A DNA stretch of 64,000 bases, from positions 157,092 through 221,091 of the forward strand of contig NMRB01000895.1 in assembly GCA_002633025.1 (NCBI GenBank), read 5' to 3'. Below are positions 43,455 through 54,545 of the stretch, piece by piece. This DNA comes from Notospermus geniculatus. Lineage: Eukaryota > Nemertea > Pilidiophora > Heteronemertea > Lineidae. A program made the translations under genes and the position numbers. The notes under the pieces were generated by a model. That model ran no database searches and was not told where the DNA came from. It saw only the letters and a list, made by a program, of their open reading frames with translations. Every line of letters starts with the position of its first letter. The first letter of the stretch is position 1.

Positions 43455-43970
43455 AGCCTAGTTCATACTTTGATGCACGACCATCGCCGGCGACCGACGC
43501 ATGATCTTGCATTCAACGCTGACCCTGTTGTGCGATTTGATCGGCGTCCGATCGCGAGACTGTAATTACAGTACCTGGCACAATTGACCTCCCTAAATCC
43601 GCGCACCTTCCCCGTACGTGACGAGGAAGGTAGGCTTCAGTTAATCGCGTATGGTGCGGGTACGTCACGCGTCTCTGTTGCGTGACGTTGGGTGAATGAC
43701 GTTACCTCTTCACTGCATGCCTTCTATGACGCTGCGCCACGTCCTTGGAAGATACGAGGACGGTACGTGCATGACGCTGCATGTAGTACGCGGATGGTGC
43801 GTGGCGCGGCGCGGGAGGTCAATTGTGCAAGGTACTGTACTTGAGTCATTTCATAATGCGTCGCCATCGTTGAAGTACACTGGATTATGAATCAACTCTG
43901 CGAAATCGGCTTCCAGATTTTGATTGTGTGTCGAACGCCGATGGCCGTGCGTCGAAGTATGAACTAGGCT
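43455..43970 (+). mobile_element. AGCCTAGTTCATACTT MITE containing a CAGTAC MITE
   Basis: AGCCTAGTTCATACTTTGAT at 43455 and the inverted tcgaagtatgaactaggct at 43970 are TIRs. Flanks are TTA and TCA, close to a PIF/Harbinger 3-bp duplication. The nested element occupies 43569-43837. Confidence 0.75.
43569..43837. mobile_element. CAGTAC-family MITE, TSD TA
   Basis: Ends CAGTACCTGGCACAATTGAC and GTCAATTGTGCAAGGTACTG are TIRs of about 26 bp, with TA outside (43567-43568 and 43838-43839). The inverted neighbour supplies an empty site. The interior carries gcgtatggtgcgggtacgtc and gtgacgtt words shared with the 24329 and 59454 elements. Confidence 0.9.
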
Positions 43971-43971
43971 T

Positions 43972-44297
43972 CATAGGGACGGCATGGACTTGTCTTCTTT
44001 CTTGATTACTGTCTTGACTTCACATCAACAGGACAGGGCAAGGCTCCAAATCAGTTTGTGAACCATCCAGCTGGTCGTCTGGGCCAGAAAATCCGCATGT
44101 TTGCTTTCTTGTGTTCTAAGACGCAGCCAGTATGTCCTGTCTCGCCGCTGATGGAGAAACCAACTCCTGTCAAGAGAATTTATCAAAACGTATTTAAATA
44201 TTTATACCATATTGATAGCTAATAACACTTGTTATCCATGGTATGGTGCTCGTGAAAAGCTCAATCCCGTGCAGAAAGTACCGGTAGTCGACCCTTA
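43972..44297. other. Non-coding sequence of block B1
   Basis: Conserved with 53645-53974. A 79-codon frame in the other copy (53660-53899) is disrupted here by a small indel near 44040, so it is not coding. Confidence 0.5.
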
Positions 44298-44614
44298 GGC
44301 AAAAAAAAATCTATTTCTTGTCCAGCAACTCAGCGGAAATTGATCCAAGCATGCAATTTTTTTTATATTTTAAAATATTTTTTTTCAGTTGTCTTCATGG
44401 ATGGGGAAATATTAGCCTACCAGCAAACTATCTCTCTACATGTTTAAACACAAGTTGCCTGAAAAATAAAGATGATTTCAAGACAAAGCATTTCTATGCA
44501 TTGTATAGAAGGCAAAGCGGGAAAATTTGAAATTGGTGAAGAAAAAAATTCGATGCGAAGGGTTTGGGAATGACGCGAGCGCCGGACAAGAAACAGATAA
44601 TATTATTTTTGGCC
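44298..44614. mobile_element. PIF/Harbinger-like MITE, TSD TTA
   Basis: The inverted-orientation relative of 22448-22782, ending ...ttatttttggcc, with TTA at 44295-44297 and 44615-44617. It is shared with block copy 2 (53975-54306). Confidence 0.85.
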
Positions 44615-44741
44615 TTACTGATGAATTGAGGTACCTGAAAGTTGGTGGTGACATGTGTCAGAATAACGTACATTGATTTACGAACAGGTAATTTTTTGTC
44701 AGGGCAAAAAACCTCTTCAGCCTACCGTCAGGGATGGCGTG

Positions 44742-44905
44742 TTGAAAATAATTTAAAAAATAATTTAAAAATAATTTAAAATAAAATAATTTTAAACAAA
44801 TTTAAAATAATTTAAAATAATAATTTAAAAAAATAATTTAAATAATTTAAAATAATTCAAAAAAAATTTAAAATAATTAAAAAAATTAAAAATAATTTAA
44901 AAATA
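44742..44905. repeat. AT-rich minisatellite (aataattta units)
   Basis: Roughly 16 degenerate units of aaaataattta. The copy in block 2 (54447-54545) is about 65 bp shorter, showing length instability. Confidence 0.85.
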
Positions 44906-44952
44906 TGCAGTACCTAATTATAGCACCTTTATGTCAAATTCTTTGGTAACAC

Positions 44953-45118
44953 CACTTATACATGGTTCCCGTGGATCCTTGAAAATTAGCATTTAAAAGC
45001 ATTGAATTTAATTTTTCAGCCTCGAGGCCTTGAATAGCCTTGAAAACCACAGTTTTTAGCTTTAGTGGCCTTGAAAAGGCCTTGAATTTGCTGACTGAAA
45101 ATCTGCGGGCACCATGTA
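44953..45118. mobile_element. Repeat with ends CATGGTTCCCGTGGATCC / CTGCGGGCACCATG
   Basis: Inverted ends enclose repeated ccttgaa(a/t)agc and aggccttgaat words, resembling the CAGGGTTCCCGCAG repeat at 9300. It is shared with block 2 (about 54622-54768). Confidence 0.65.
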
Positions 45119-46029
45119 ATAAGTCAAATTTTACGGTACATTGAGTCCCCAGTATAGGATTCTTCAGTTGAATTTTTCTCAAATAATCTTGGACCACCAT
45201 TCCACTTGATTTCTCCTATGAATATTTTATATGAAATCGGCTGTGTAAACTGTACAGATATCCGAAATGCAAATATGAAGTCTGTCGTCTGGAAAACATA
45301 AGAAATGACGTCGATGCCATTTTTGTTCAGGGACAATCTGTCTGATGTGGATATGATTGGCTTAGTAGAACATCCTCGGCGACCTCTAGCGACGAATGCT
45401 TTTACCAGTGTCTTTTGTGCGCAGCCTGCCAGAGTGGGCGATTGTTGAAGCGGGCCGGTTTCGCCGGTGTGGTCTGTGTTTTTTCCCCACCCGCCCAGGA
45501 GTGGTCCTCTTCTCCTCCATTAGGGTTTCCTCCAGCGTTTATGGCTGATTTTCCCCAATCCTCCCGGAAACACAATGAGGAGATAGAGGGCGGCAAGGAT
45601 GTGCTAAAATCATAATGAATTGACAATCACATGAAGTGTTGGTCCAATTGGGGATCGAACCTCGAACCTCAGTGGTGACAGGTGCAAATAATTCCTCTAC
45701 ACCATTTTGACAGCCCCATGCAATGTTCATCTTGTCGGACATATTCCCGGGGGGTAACTCTCGCACAGTCAGACCCTCGGTCTCCCAACTGATCTTGCAA
45801 TAGAGCGCCGTTATTTTGCGCTCATGTGACGTCCCCGTCCAAGATAATAATATGGCCAATCAGCAAGGCTGTAACATCTGAATTCAAAATCGACCAATCA
45901 GCGTTGATACCAGGATTTCGGTATTCCCGTAAAAAGAATTGTCGACGTTGGTCTCAGTCTCTATAATGCTGTGCAGTTCGCGCATGTGTATTATAGACTA
46001 AGTGCCTCAGTCTGGGGGGGGGGGGGGGT
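45119..46029. other. Block B1 segment; tRNA-like repeat at 45645-45716
   Basis: The first 230 bp are shared with block 2. Then a unique stretch contains, on the minus strand, tggtgtagaggaatta and gaggttcgatcccc, i.e. box A and box B words of a tRNA-derived repeat. A G run of about 16 lies at 46013-46028. No gene supported. Confidence 0.45.
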
Positions 46030-46664
46030 CAGTCTTTTGATAAAATTTAGTCGATTTCTCCGCGGGTGTCATATTCCGCCCAGATTTGTCATACGCGAGG
46101 GAAATTATCCATACACTTTTTGAATCTTCAATATTCTACGAGATAATCGCGATGTCGGTAATGAAGTTTATTTATTAATGTCGAATGATATACTGAGAGG
46201 TGATCATCAAACTTCTTAAATTGAATCAATGGCAACGAGTGCACTCACGATATGGGAAGTTGCTTCTAGCATTGTTGTCATCGACGGTGTTGGCGGTTCC
46301 ATCCTCATCTCCAGGTGATTGTTGAGGTTAATTCATCGTTACAGTAGCTGGCAGCCATCTTAGTGACTCGGGAGATTTCCAAGAATTTCACACGTGTGGC
46401 GTGCGTCTGCAGCTTGGCACCAAATGACCACAATAAGGCCTACATCAGTTTGAGGGTAATGCAGAAGTGAAAGGCAAGGTGGGCCTACATTTGGGAATTC
46501 CTGGTACCGTATGTACTAAGTACGCCCTACGCAACCAATGATCCTCGAGTGTTTCCAGGGGTTCCCCGGATTTTGTAATGACATAATGTGACGTCCTACG
46601 CAGTTAACGGGTTAACAAAAAGAACTTACATAACCGAGGGATTAATCATGATATGACTTAAAGG

Positions 46665-47027
46665 TCACAATATGACTTCAAGGATAGGTACCGTCCTTTT
46701 CACCTCCCCTGATGATAGTTTAATTTCCATCCGTCCCGAGACGGTGTATCCAATACTCAACTTCTGAAGATCAGAGATGCACCCGAAGATTAATTTGCTC
46801 GCTTCCGTTGCCGTGCCGATATCGAACTTGACATTCTCCGCAAATATTCCATCTTTGTTTGTACGATTTGTGCATACAAAGCCCACGATTCCGATATGGA
46901 TAGGGCATATAAATAACTCTTTGTTTCCGTCTGATGTTGTAGTATCTCTATTAATTTTCTCCGTTAGAATTCTGGCGAAGTTATCTGGTGATTTCGAGGC
47001 GAGATATGAAGGAAGGGGTCTCATCAT
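46665..47027 (-). CDS. Unrecognised 120-codon ORF, conserved in both copies of block B
   Basis: Open on the minus strand from two adjacent ATGs at 47025 to a stop, with an in-frame stop two codons upstream. Composition is balanced and not repetitive, and I see no signal peptide, membrane segment or known motif. The block-2 copy (56365-56727) differs by a single base, Ala10 to Thr. That low divergence extends into flanking non-coding sequence, so it is not strong evidence of selection. An almost equally long frame runs antisense (46777-47103). It could be a single exon of an unknown gene or chance. Function unknown. Confidence 0.25.
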   Translation of the reverse strand: MMRPLPSYLASKSPDNFARILTEKINRDTTTSDGNKELFICPIHIGIVGFVCTNRTNKDGIFAENVKFDIGTATEASKLIFGCISDLQKLSIGYTVSGRMEIKLSSGEVKRTVPILEVIL

Positions 47028-47201
47028 TGCTCATCAGCGAGAGATTAATGTGGTGTTATACTGTCGGTTGTATTTCTGTCACTCCCTGGCAAGTTTTGAC
47101 TGATATATCAAATCACTGAGAAAGGTGAGTTCAGTATGAAACGATGGACAGTGTGTTTGAAGTCATAGTAGCTTTTAATAAAGAATGAATTTACCCGTTA
47201 A

Positions 47202-47400
47202 TCGGCCTACTTGTTGGTCACAAAGGCCTCTTTCCACTACATTGGTCCACTCAGCCTACTTGTTGGTCACAAAGGCCTCTTTCCATGGACAATACATCGG
47301 TCCACTCGGCCTACTTGTTGGTCACAAAGGCTTCTTTTAACTACATCGGGCCACACGGCCTACTTGTTGGTCACAAAGGCCTCCTTCCACTAGGTCGGTT
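47202..47400 (+). repeat. Minisatellite, ~50-bp units (ctacttgttggtcacaaagg)
   Basis: Four units with ctacttgttggtcacaaagg and ccactacatcggtccactc. Units vary between about 48 and 56 bp. The frames across it are repeat artefacts. The block-2 array is at 56868-57070. Confidence 0.85.
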
Positions 47401-47439
47401 TTCTGCCTTCTTGTGCAGTTTCCAAATTTTGATTCACCT

Positions 47440-47690
47440 AAGAGATTCTGAAATACTGAGATATTAATGAAAATAACAATGCTGTTTACACCTTTTGATG
47501 TCATGACGTCACCAAGAGTTCCGTCACGTCACTCGTGGCATCAGCAACGTCATGTGACAAAATGACGTCATTACACCACTCGAACGGGTATGACGTCATT
47601 ACGTCCCCAAGCGCTCCTAATGATGACGTGACGCATCTCGCATGAACTTTAGCAGTTCTCCCACTGAACGGGTATTGCCTGGTATTTATA
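47440..47690 (+). repeat. Partial copy of the 34255-34735 dispersed repeat
   Basis: From gagatattaatgaaaataac through the tgacgtca-rich part to gggtattgcctggtat. It is uninterrupted where 34585-34698 is inserted in the other copy. Block 2 lacks this segment (57075 onwards differs). Confidence 0.75.
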
Positions 47691-48435
47691 AAAGGTAGCA
47701 AATGCTTTTACTTCAAGTTTTGCAGTACATGTACATTGGACCTTGCTGTGCAAACCTTAAGTTTGCTAACTTTTATGAATACCGGCCATTGTCTGTGGAA
47801 ACGTAGGCCGATGTGGCATTGCCTGTCACAGCTCCTGTTGTTAACAAAAGTGAACACGAACTCGCTGGCTATTCCTTGGGCCGCACGAGGAACCCGAGGA
47901 AATAAAGTCTGGCTAAATTATAGTTCATGCATTTGCAGAAACGATGCCCTCTTCCTGAATATAAAGCTCCTGGCAATGTTTCGCAAGAATCAGCACCAAT
48001 ATTCTGACTTCCTTCTTTCATTTTACGAAATGGCAAAAAGCTGCATCAGGTATGATAGCCTGTTGATGGAGCTGCATAAATATCAAGCTACACCTGCCGC
48101 TGTACCTTCACCGCTCCGCCATTTCACCAGGCCGAGTGGTTATGATTTAAAACTCAGATTTTAATTTGTAAAATTCTCAGTCTTCACCTGTTTATTATTT
48201 TCTCAATCTTGGCAGCTTCAAAACTTTTTAAAAAACGCCTTTGAAGCATTTCGTGAATTTATGACCTTTCATCAGCCAGGATGGTTACAATTAAATTCCC
48301 ATTTCGCTGGAGTTGTGGTTTAGCAAAAATACAGAGATGATAAAGAAAAAGTCATCAATGATATAGTAGTATAGCTTAAAGTGAAATTCCTGCTCATCTT
48401 GCCTGCTGAAAGAATCCTCAAACACACCACCATAT
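47691..48435. other. Non-coding sequence of block B1
   Basis: A 142-codon frame (47736-48164) is broken in block 2 by a 2-base indel, so I do not call it. Confidence 0.5.
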
Positions 48436-48838
48436 GGGCGGTTATAACCGTAAATATAAAGACGTTACAAAATAAAGACGTTGTTGAAGTCATATTCTCT
48501 AGTTGTTGTGATGATCTCTAGTCGTAGCTAAGAAAGACGTAAGATGGCACTGCAGTCGTCCACACGATCTCAAGTTGTAGCTAAGAAAGACGTAAGGTGG
48601 CGCTGTATCATTCGTAACACTTCAGGTGTTTTCGTCATTCTTCATTTGGACAACTGCAGCGCCACCTTACGTCTTTCTTAGCTACGACTAGATATCATCA
48701 CAACGACTAGAGAATATGACTACAACAACACCTTTATTTTGCAGCGCCACCTTACGTCTTTCTTAGCTACGACTAGATATCATCACAACGACTAGAGAAT
48801 ATGACTACAACAACACCTTTATTTTGCAGCGCCATCTT
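48436..48838. mobile_element. Foldback element, rearranged at the block junction
   Basis: The left arm starts ggcggttataaccg and runs through aaataaagacgttgttgaag and tagctaagaaagacgtaagg. The inverted arm is present twice in tandem (an ~87-bp duplication, about 48656-48742 and 48743-48829). The outer right end is missing and is replaced by the start of block B2 at 48839. Confidence 0.75.
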
Positions 48839-49613
48839 GTGATCTCTTCCACCTCGATGATCACGAAGATGTTACTCTCTACCGGCCCGGACGGAATAAA
48901 ACTAGTGTCTCATCGCTGTGATGATGTACAGTACGTAGACCATGGTTTTATTTGTCATGATCAATGAGGTGTAAATGTAGAGATTGTGAACACATGAAAC
49001 TCTCCGGGTACTCCGGTTTCCTCCTGCTAAACAGTTTTTCGCCAAATTTTGTCTATACAGGGTGACCCAAAAAAACACAACTGCAAATATGTGTACTTCT
49101 ACTAAACTTGCACCTACATGTACATCATTGGTATGTATGGATGGGGAATTTTCGTAGGAGCAAAATGGGAATCAGATTGTCCAATGCGGTTCAGTAGTTT
49201 TGATTCCAGAGCCATTTAATTAAGTTAGGCCCATGCAGTTGGTAATAGGGAATTAAAACTGTGACATTGTTTTGAATGGCAAATTACATCACGTGAGGTA
49301 AAAGGGTTCTAAGTGCTATGTAATAATGAATGATACAAGTAAGAGTGTGTTGGTGACCAGTACGGGGTGCAGTTACGGCCCGGCCCCAGTACAGTAAAGA
49401 GGAGAGGGTCTTTCTTTGTGTATTCATCACAATCACTGTGAGGAATTGATTGGCAAGTCACCCAGTGGGACATGCTGACTTTGCCTCCCAAAAATGGCTC
49501 CAGAATCAAACAATTGAACCAAATCGAACTATCTTGATCTCATTTTGCTTCTAAGAAGATTCTCCATCCAACGGTACCAATTATGTGGGTGCTAGTTGAG
49601 TGGAGTATGCGGT

Positions 49614-50740
49614 TAATCGCAGTTTAAGCTAGACGACTGATTTAGACTTGTCTTGGCGAGTTAGACTTGTCTAAGGGATAGACATCCTTTATAAGTTCGG
49701 GCCATAACGTTTCTTCTTGATGTGCCTTTTCTGAGAGAAAAAGAAAACAAGAGAAAAGGGAACAAATAGAAAACAAAAGAAAAAATCACGAGTGAGACAA
49801 CGCGAGTTTCGAACCTCCGACCTTCAGGTTGTTGAGCCGACATCCTGTGCACTACGCTAATCAACTGACTGCAGATGGGCGGAGGATATTTGTTACCTGG
49901 TTCAGGGCAATGCGTGTAACTCGACGTTCAAGCCAAACTTCGCGTACTGTTTGGCAAACCAGGCTCGATAAATGGACATTTTCTTCTGAAAATCGCTTGT
50001 TTGGTGGCTCCCTACCGCAAGGCACCCTCCACCACACGCCACTGTCTGCCATGCCAGCTGCTCAGCGCTGCATAATTAATGAGCTAGACGTGCGTCCAAG
50101 ACTGCGCTTTTACTGCATACACAGCAGTTAGCTGTGCAAATAAACAGTTCGATGCCTTTAACGCCGTCTTAATCTTCGTTGGAGGCATAGCCTGCTCCCA
50201 ATCACAACTTTTCGGTGCCTTTTTCGACGGCGGCGAAGGCTAGTCGGAGGACTCCATCTTCGTCTGCTGTTTGCATAATTAATGGGGTCTAATTAGGCCT
50301 TAATTTTCATTGGTCCATACTGATCGGTGGTCATGAATATTCACTAATGTTTGCTTGCCATTTAAGACTAATTTCTGTGTATTCGGCAAGCATTTGCTTG
50401 CCAAATAACCACTTCCTAATCTAAATTGGTTTGGTAAGTGATTGCGCAATCTTGTCCAGAGAAGGTTTCTTGGCGGCTGAGGAATCTCCTTAAGTTTTTA
50501 CTGAAAATGCCCAACGCCACAAGGCCTAACTTGAGGCCTACATGTATTGAACCGACGTGTGTCTACTTAAGGTACCTCTGGAGGTACCTTAGGATAAGGA
50601 GTGATTTGAGGGGATTTCCTTACCTTAGGACTGTTTATGCATACCACATAAGAAAAGGGTAATTCTTAGGACAAAACTTAAGAGAAATTCTTTGATTTAA
50701 GGGAAATTTTACACTTAAGATGTTTTATGCATACGGCCCC
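49614..50740. other. Block B2-only segment; tRNA-like repeat at 49795-49862
   Basis: On the minus strand 49862-49795 reads gattagcgtagtgcac then cggaggttcgaaactc, box A and box B words of a tRNA-derived repeat with a CT-rich continuation. From about 50480 a MITE-like stretch holds a hairpin (taaggtacctc/gaggtacctta, 50568-50591) and ends with the ttaagatgttttatgcat arm also found at 23518. No gene. Confidence 0.5.
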
Positions 50741-51845
50741 AGGCCTATAATGCTTTGGCCTTGGCTTTCATGGAAGATCGAAATGCACCGAATTGACCAC
50801 AGTGAAAGTGGACGTGGAGCATTAATGCGGCATCGCATCACACTGCGTTCCAGCCTAAGTTGAGCAATGCAACTTACACATTTTCCTGCGCTAAACTGGT
50901 TCAGTTTCTTCAACCGTGCCTTCCTTTTGAAATCCCGTTGTCCAGTCGACAAAAAGCCGTGATTAGTTATTATTAGTAAAACAGTTTGTCGAATTGACAT
51001 CACCGCGTATCATCATTTCAAAATCACTCTCCTTTCAAAGGAGGTAACAAAGTGCCATTCAAAGACGATGACATTGCGTTATAAAAATAGTTATGTGTGA
51101 ATCGCGGTTATGGAACATCTTTCATCTTTGGAGATAACAACCGGGCGAGGGATTCGATTGCCATCTGCGATGCTCCCCCACCGGGCACCTGTTCATGCGA
51201 CAAAAAGATGAAGCAATGTTGCAGGGCATTGTGGGTGTGTCAGGAGGCTGATAGGACCAAATTAAAGGGGAAATGTGGGGTCTTTAGAATAGTAACCATT
51301 AACCAGCTCAAAATATGACAGCCAGGGTCCACCAAATGGAAATCAATGGGGGGAAATTTTTATTTTTGAATTTGGACCCTGGATTTATGATGTGCCATCT
51401 GTTCTTATAGTCAGATTATCGGCAGCTTGTGGATGGTGTTACTTTTTGCAAAGGGATTCTAATTTCCTTACTAACAGAAAAAGTAACTAGCCCTTCCACG
51501 GTCCTGAGACTCGGCAGGGAACCGACCCGGCCAGAGAAAGGTGGAGATCAGATATTTCACGTTTACATGGGGAAAAAATAACCGAACCCTCCTCCATCTG
51601 GAATGAACGCACCCGCACCGTGTAAAAAGGCCTTTAGTGAGGTTTCCATGTTTGTAGCAAAATATGACTAGCTTAAAGGAGCGTGGTATTGGATCTCAAA
51701 TGCATTATTTGACTGCCGACGTAGAGGGAGCCACCTAGCGGCAGTAAGACGATCTACAAAAATGCATTACAAAATGTACGTAGTAAATCGGGTCAATTCG
51801 CCGACAATGTAGTTAATCCCTGGGTTAGTGGCATGGTGGTGCTGG

Positions 51846-51996
51846 TGTAACGTCGATCAGTGTTCCCTGTATTCCTGTGTTTTTCTTATTGTTTCCTTCC
51901 TGACGGATTAAGCGGCAACTAACCCAACAATAACCATTCTAGGCCGCGTCTATTGTTGGGGAACACTCAGCTACAGAAACACTCACCGACGTTACA
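51846..51996. mobile_element. 151-bp MITE, TIR TGTAACGTCG, 4-bp TSD CTGG
   Basis: Perfect 10-bp ends, TGTAACGTCG and CGACGTTACA, extend imperfectly to about 25 bp. CTGG lies at 51842-51845 and 51997-52000. Block copy 1 has the empty site as a single CCGG at 42086-42089 with identical flanks. TGTNR-type ends, a 4-bp duplication and a CCGG-like target recall Ginger elements; I give that from memory of the family. Confidence 0.88.
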
Positions 51997-52000
51997 CTGG

Positions 52001-53074
52001 CTGTCGAGAAAAAGTGGCACACACAATACCATGGTCCTTTAAAATTGTCATCTTGACTATATTATTGCCTCTAAGTGGGGGTCAGTTTTCTCTACACAAT
52101 ACTTAAGAAAAACATAGAAAACTAAATTATGTGCACCGGAATGCATCAGTGATTTAATCATTTATGATATAACCATGTGAGCACTTAAAAAAATACAAAA
52201 AAACATGTCAGAAATGAAGTTGAAATATTTTTAATAGGAATGGCTGGCAATCACCAATATACCTTGGCAGGGTTTGCTGAACCATTCACTCGTTTGGTGT
52301 ATTTCTAAAATTGTCAGTTAAATTGTGATGCAATCATAAAAAATTGTTGAATTTATGACTAGAAGGATTAGGCCTTGATTGCCCTGAATTGCCGTGTCTA
52401 GATTCGCATATGTCAATGTTCACAGATTGGTCAAAACATTCCTTTGCAATTAGCCCGACATTTTTCCAAAGGCTTCCGAATATGAAAATACGTTTGTCTC
52501 TTCTGTGTGGCCTGTTTACTTGCAGACGATTGAGTTATGCCAGTTTTTCATTCGTTTGTATAATGCGTTCGTATTATTCAGAAAATTGGATATTCTTATG
52601 ACTTTTACCTGTGGCGTTTTTCTCGAGCAGAACAATGCTTGGGTTAAATTGCAATATCGACATTGTCTTACAAAGACCAGGTAGATGCTATGCTATGAAT
52701 AATATTAAAATACAATGGAATTTTCAGCTTTATTGAATAATTCATTGCATCTGCATAAGATACATGTATATTTCAAACTCGAATTGAATGACAGTAGTGG
52801 TCACATATAACACCATCAAACAGCGTGCCACATTTCTTGTTGATAAATGTTGGGACATCGGCATCTGACGCATGATCAAATCTGGACCCCGACTTCGCGG
52901 AATTGATTCATAGTCCAGCGTACTTTAGCGACAGCGACCCGTTATGAAATGACTCAAGTAATTACAGCCTCGCAATCGGACGCTGACCACATCACGCGAC
53001 GGGTCGGCGTCGAACGTAGATCGCACGTCAGTTGCCGGCGATGGTCATGTGTCGAAGTATGAATTAGGCTATAG
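52001..53074. other. Block B2 counterpart of 42090-43393
   Basis: Contains the partial inverted AGCCTAGTTC element at about 52855-53072, a few bases longer at its truncated end than in block 1. Nothing else. Confidence 0.5.
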
Positions 53075-53135
53075 ATGGCTTGGATTTTCCTTTCATTTCT
53101 TATTCTAATGGTGGTATAACTCTTCGCCTTAAGCC

Positions 53136-53652
53136 TAGTTCATACTTTGATGCACGACCATCGCCGGCGACCGACGCACGATCTTGCATTAGACGCCGAC
53201 CCTGTCGTGCGATTTGATCGGCGTCCGATCGCGAGACTGTAATTACAGTACCTGGCACAATTGACCTCCCTAAATCCGCGTACCTTCCCCGTACGTGACA
53301 AGGAAGGTAGGCTTCATTTCATCGCGTATGGTGCGGGTACGTCACGCGTCTCTGTTGCGTGACGTCGGGTGAATGACGTTACCTCTTCACTGCATGCCTT
53401 CTATGACGCTGCGCCACGTCCTTGGAAGATACGAGGACGGTACGTGCATGACGCTGCATGTAGTACGAGGATGGTGCACGGCGCGGAAGGGAGGTCAATT
53501 GTGCAAGGTACTGTACTTGAGTCATTTCATAATGCGTCGCCATCGTTGAAGTACACTGGATTATGAATCAACTCTGCGAAATCGGCTTCCAGATTTTGAT
53601 TGTGTGTCGAACGCCGATGGCCGTGCGTCGAAGTATGAACTAGGCTTCATAG
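53136..53652 (+). mobile_element. AGCCTAGTTCATACTT MITE with nested CAGTAC MITE (block 2)
   Basis: Counterpart of 43455-43970. The nested element is 53246-53513 with TA at 53244-53245 and 53514-53515. Both insertions predate the split of the block copies. Confidence 0.8.
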
Positions 53653-53974
53653 GGACAGCATGGACCTGTCTTCTTTCTTGATTGCTGTCTTGACTATCAC
53701 ATCAACAGGACAGGGCTCGAGTCCAAATCAGTTTGTGAACCATCCAGCTGGTCGTCTGGGCCAGAAAATCCCCATGTTTGCTTTCTTGTGTTCTAAGACG
53801 CAGCCAGTATGTCCTGTCTCGCCGCTGATGGAGAAAGCAACTCCTGTCAAGAGAATTTATCAAAACGTATTTAAATATTTATACCATATTGATAGCTAAT
53901 AACACTCGTTATCCATGGTATGATGCTCGTGAAAAGCTCAATCCCGTGCAGAAAGTACCGGTAGTCGACCCTTA

Positions 53975-54306
53975 GGCAAAAAAAAATTTATCTATTTCTT
54001 GTCCAGCAACTCAGCGGAAATTGATCCGAGCATGCAAATTTTTTTATAGTTTCAAATATTTTTTTCCAGTTGTCTTCATGGATGGGGGAAATATTACCAG
54101 CAAACTATCTCTCTACATGTTTAAACACAAGTTTCCTGAAAAATAAAGATGATTTCAAGACAAAGCATTTCTATGCATTGTATAGGCCTAGAAGGCGCTG
54201 CGTAAGCAAAGCGGGAAAATTTGAAATTGGTGAGAAAAAAATTTTCGATGCGAAGGGTTCGGGAATGATGCAAGCGTGGACAAGAAACAGATAAATTTTT
54301 TTGGCC
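53975..54306. mobile_element. PIF/Harbinger-like MITE, TSD TTA (block 2)
   Basis: Counterpart of 44298-44614 with TTA at 53972-53974 and 54307-54309. Confidence 0.85.
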
Positions 54307-54446
54307 TTACTGATGAATTGAGGTACCTGAAAGTTGGTGGTGACATGTGTCAGAATAATATACCGATAATACGTTGATTTATGAACAGGTAATTTTTTGT
54401 CAGGGCAAAAAACCCACTCTTCAGCCTGCCATCAGGGATGGCGCGT

Positions 54447-54545
54447 TGAAAATAATTTAAAATAAAATAATTTAAAAAAATTTAAAATAATTTAAAATAA
54501 TAAATTAAAAAAATAATTTAAATAATTTAAAATAATTTTGAAAAA
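54447..54545. repeat. AT-rich minisatellite (block 2)
   Basis: Shorter counterpart of 44742-44905, aataattta-type units. Confidence 0.8.

Larger units (their letters stand above)
35745..48838 (+). repeat. Tandem block B, copy 1
   Basis: Three collinear segments recur in the same order in 48839-58645: 35745-36490 (with 48839-49614), about 40820-45350 (with 50740-55015) and about 46030-48740 (with 55755-58645). The parts between them (36511-40820 and 45350-46030) are not shared. Copies differ by substitutions and by whole transposons. Confidence 0.85.

Noticed and set aside
45399-45440. Frame reading CFYQCLLCAACQ, resembling the LIM-domain half CLQCAACQ of LMX1-type proteins
   Set aside because: The zinc-binding His before the first Cys pair is missing, no second half of a LIM domain follows, and no splice sites frame it. 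A chance match is more likely.
46229-46316. Plus-strand frame starting MATSALTIWEV and ending at an AG/GTGATT donor-like site
   Set aside because: The start context is weak, the between-copy change is a replacement on this strand but synonymous on the other, and no partner exon is visible.
47736-48164. 142-codon ORF conserved in block B2
   Set aside because: A 2-base indel and other gaps break the frame in the second copy.
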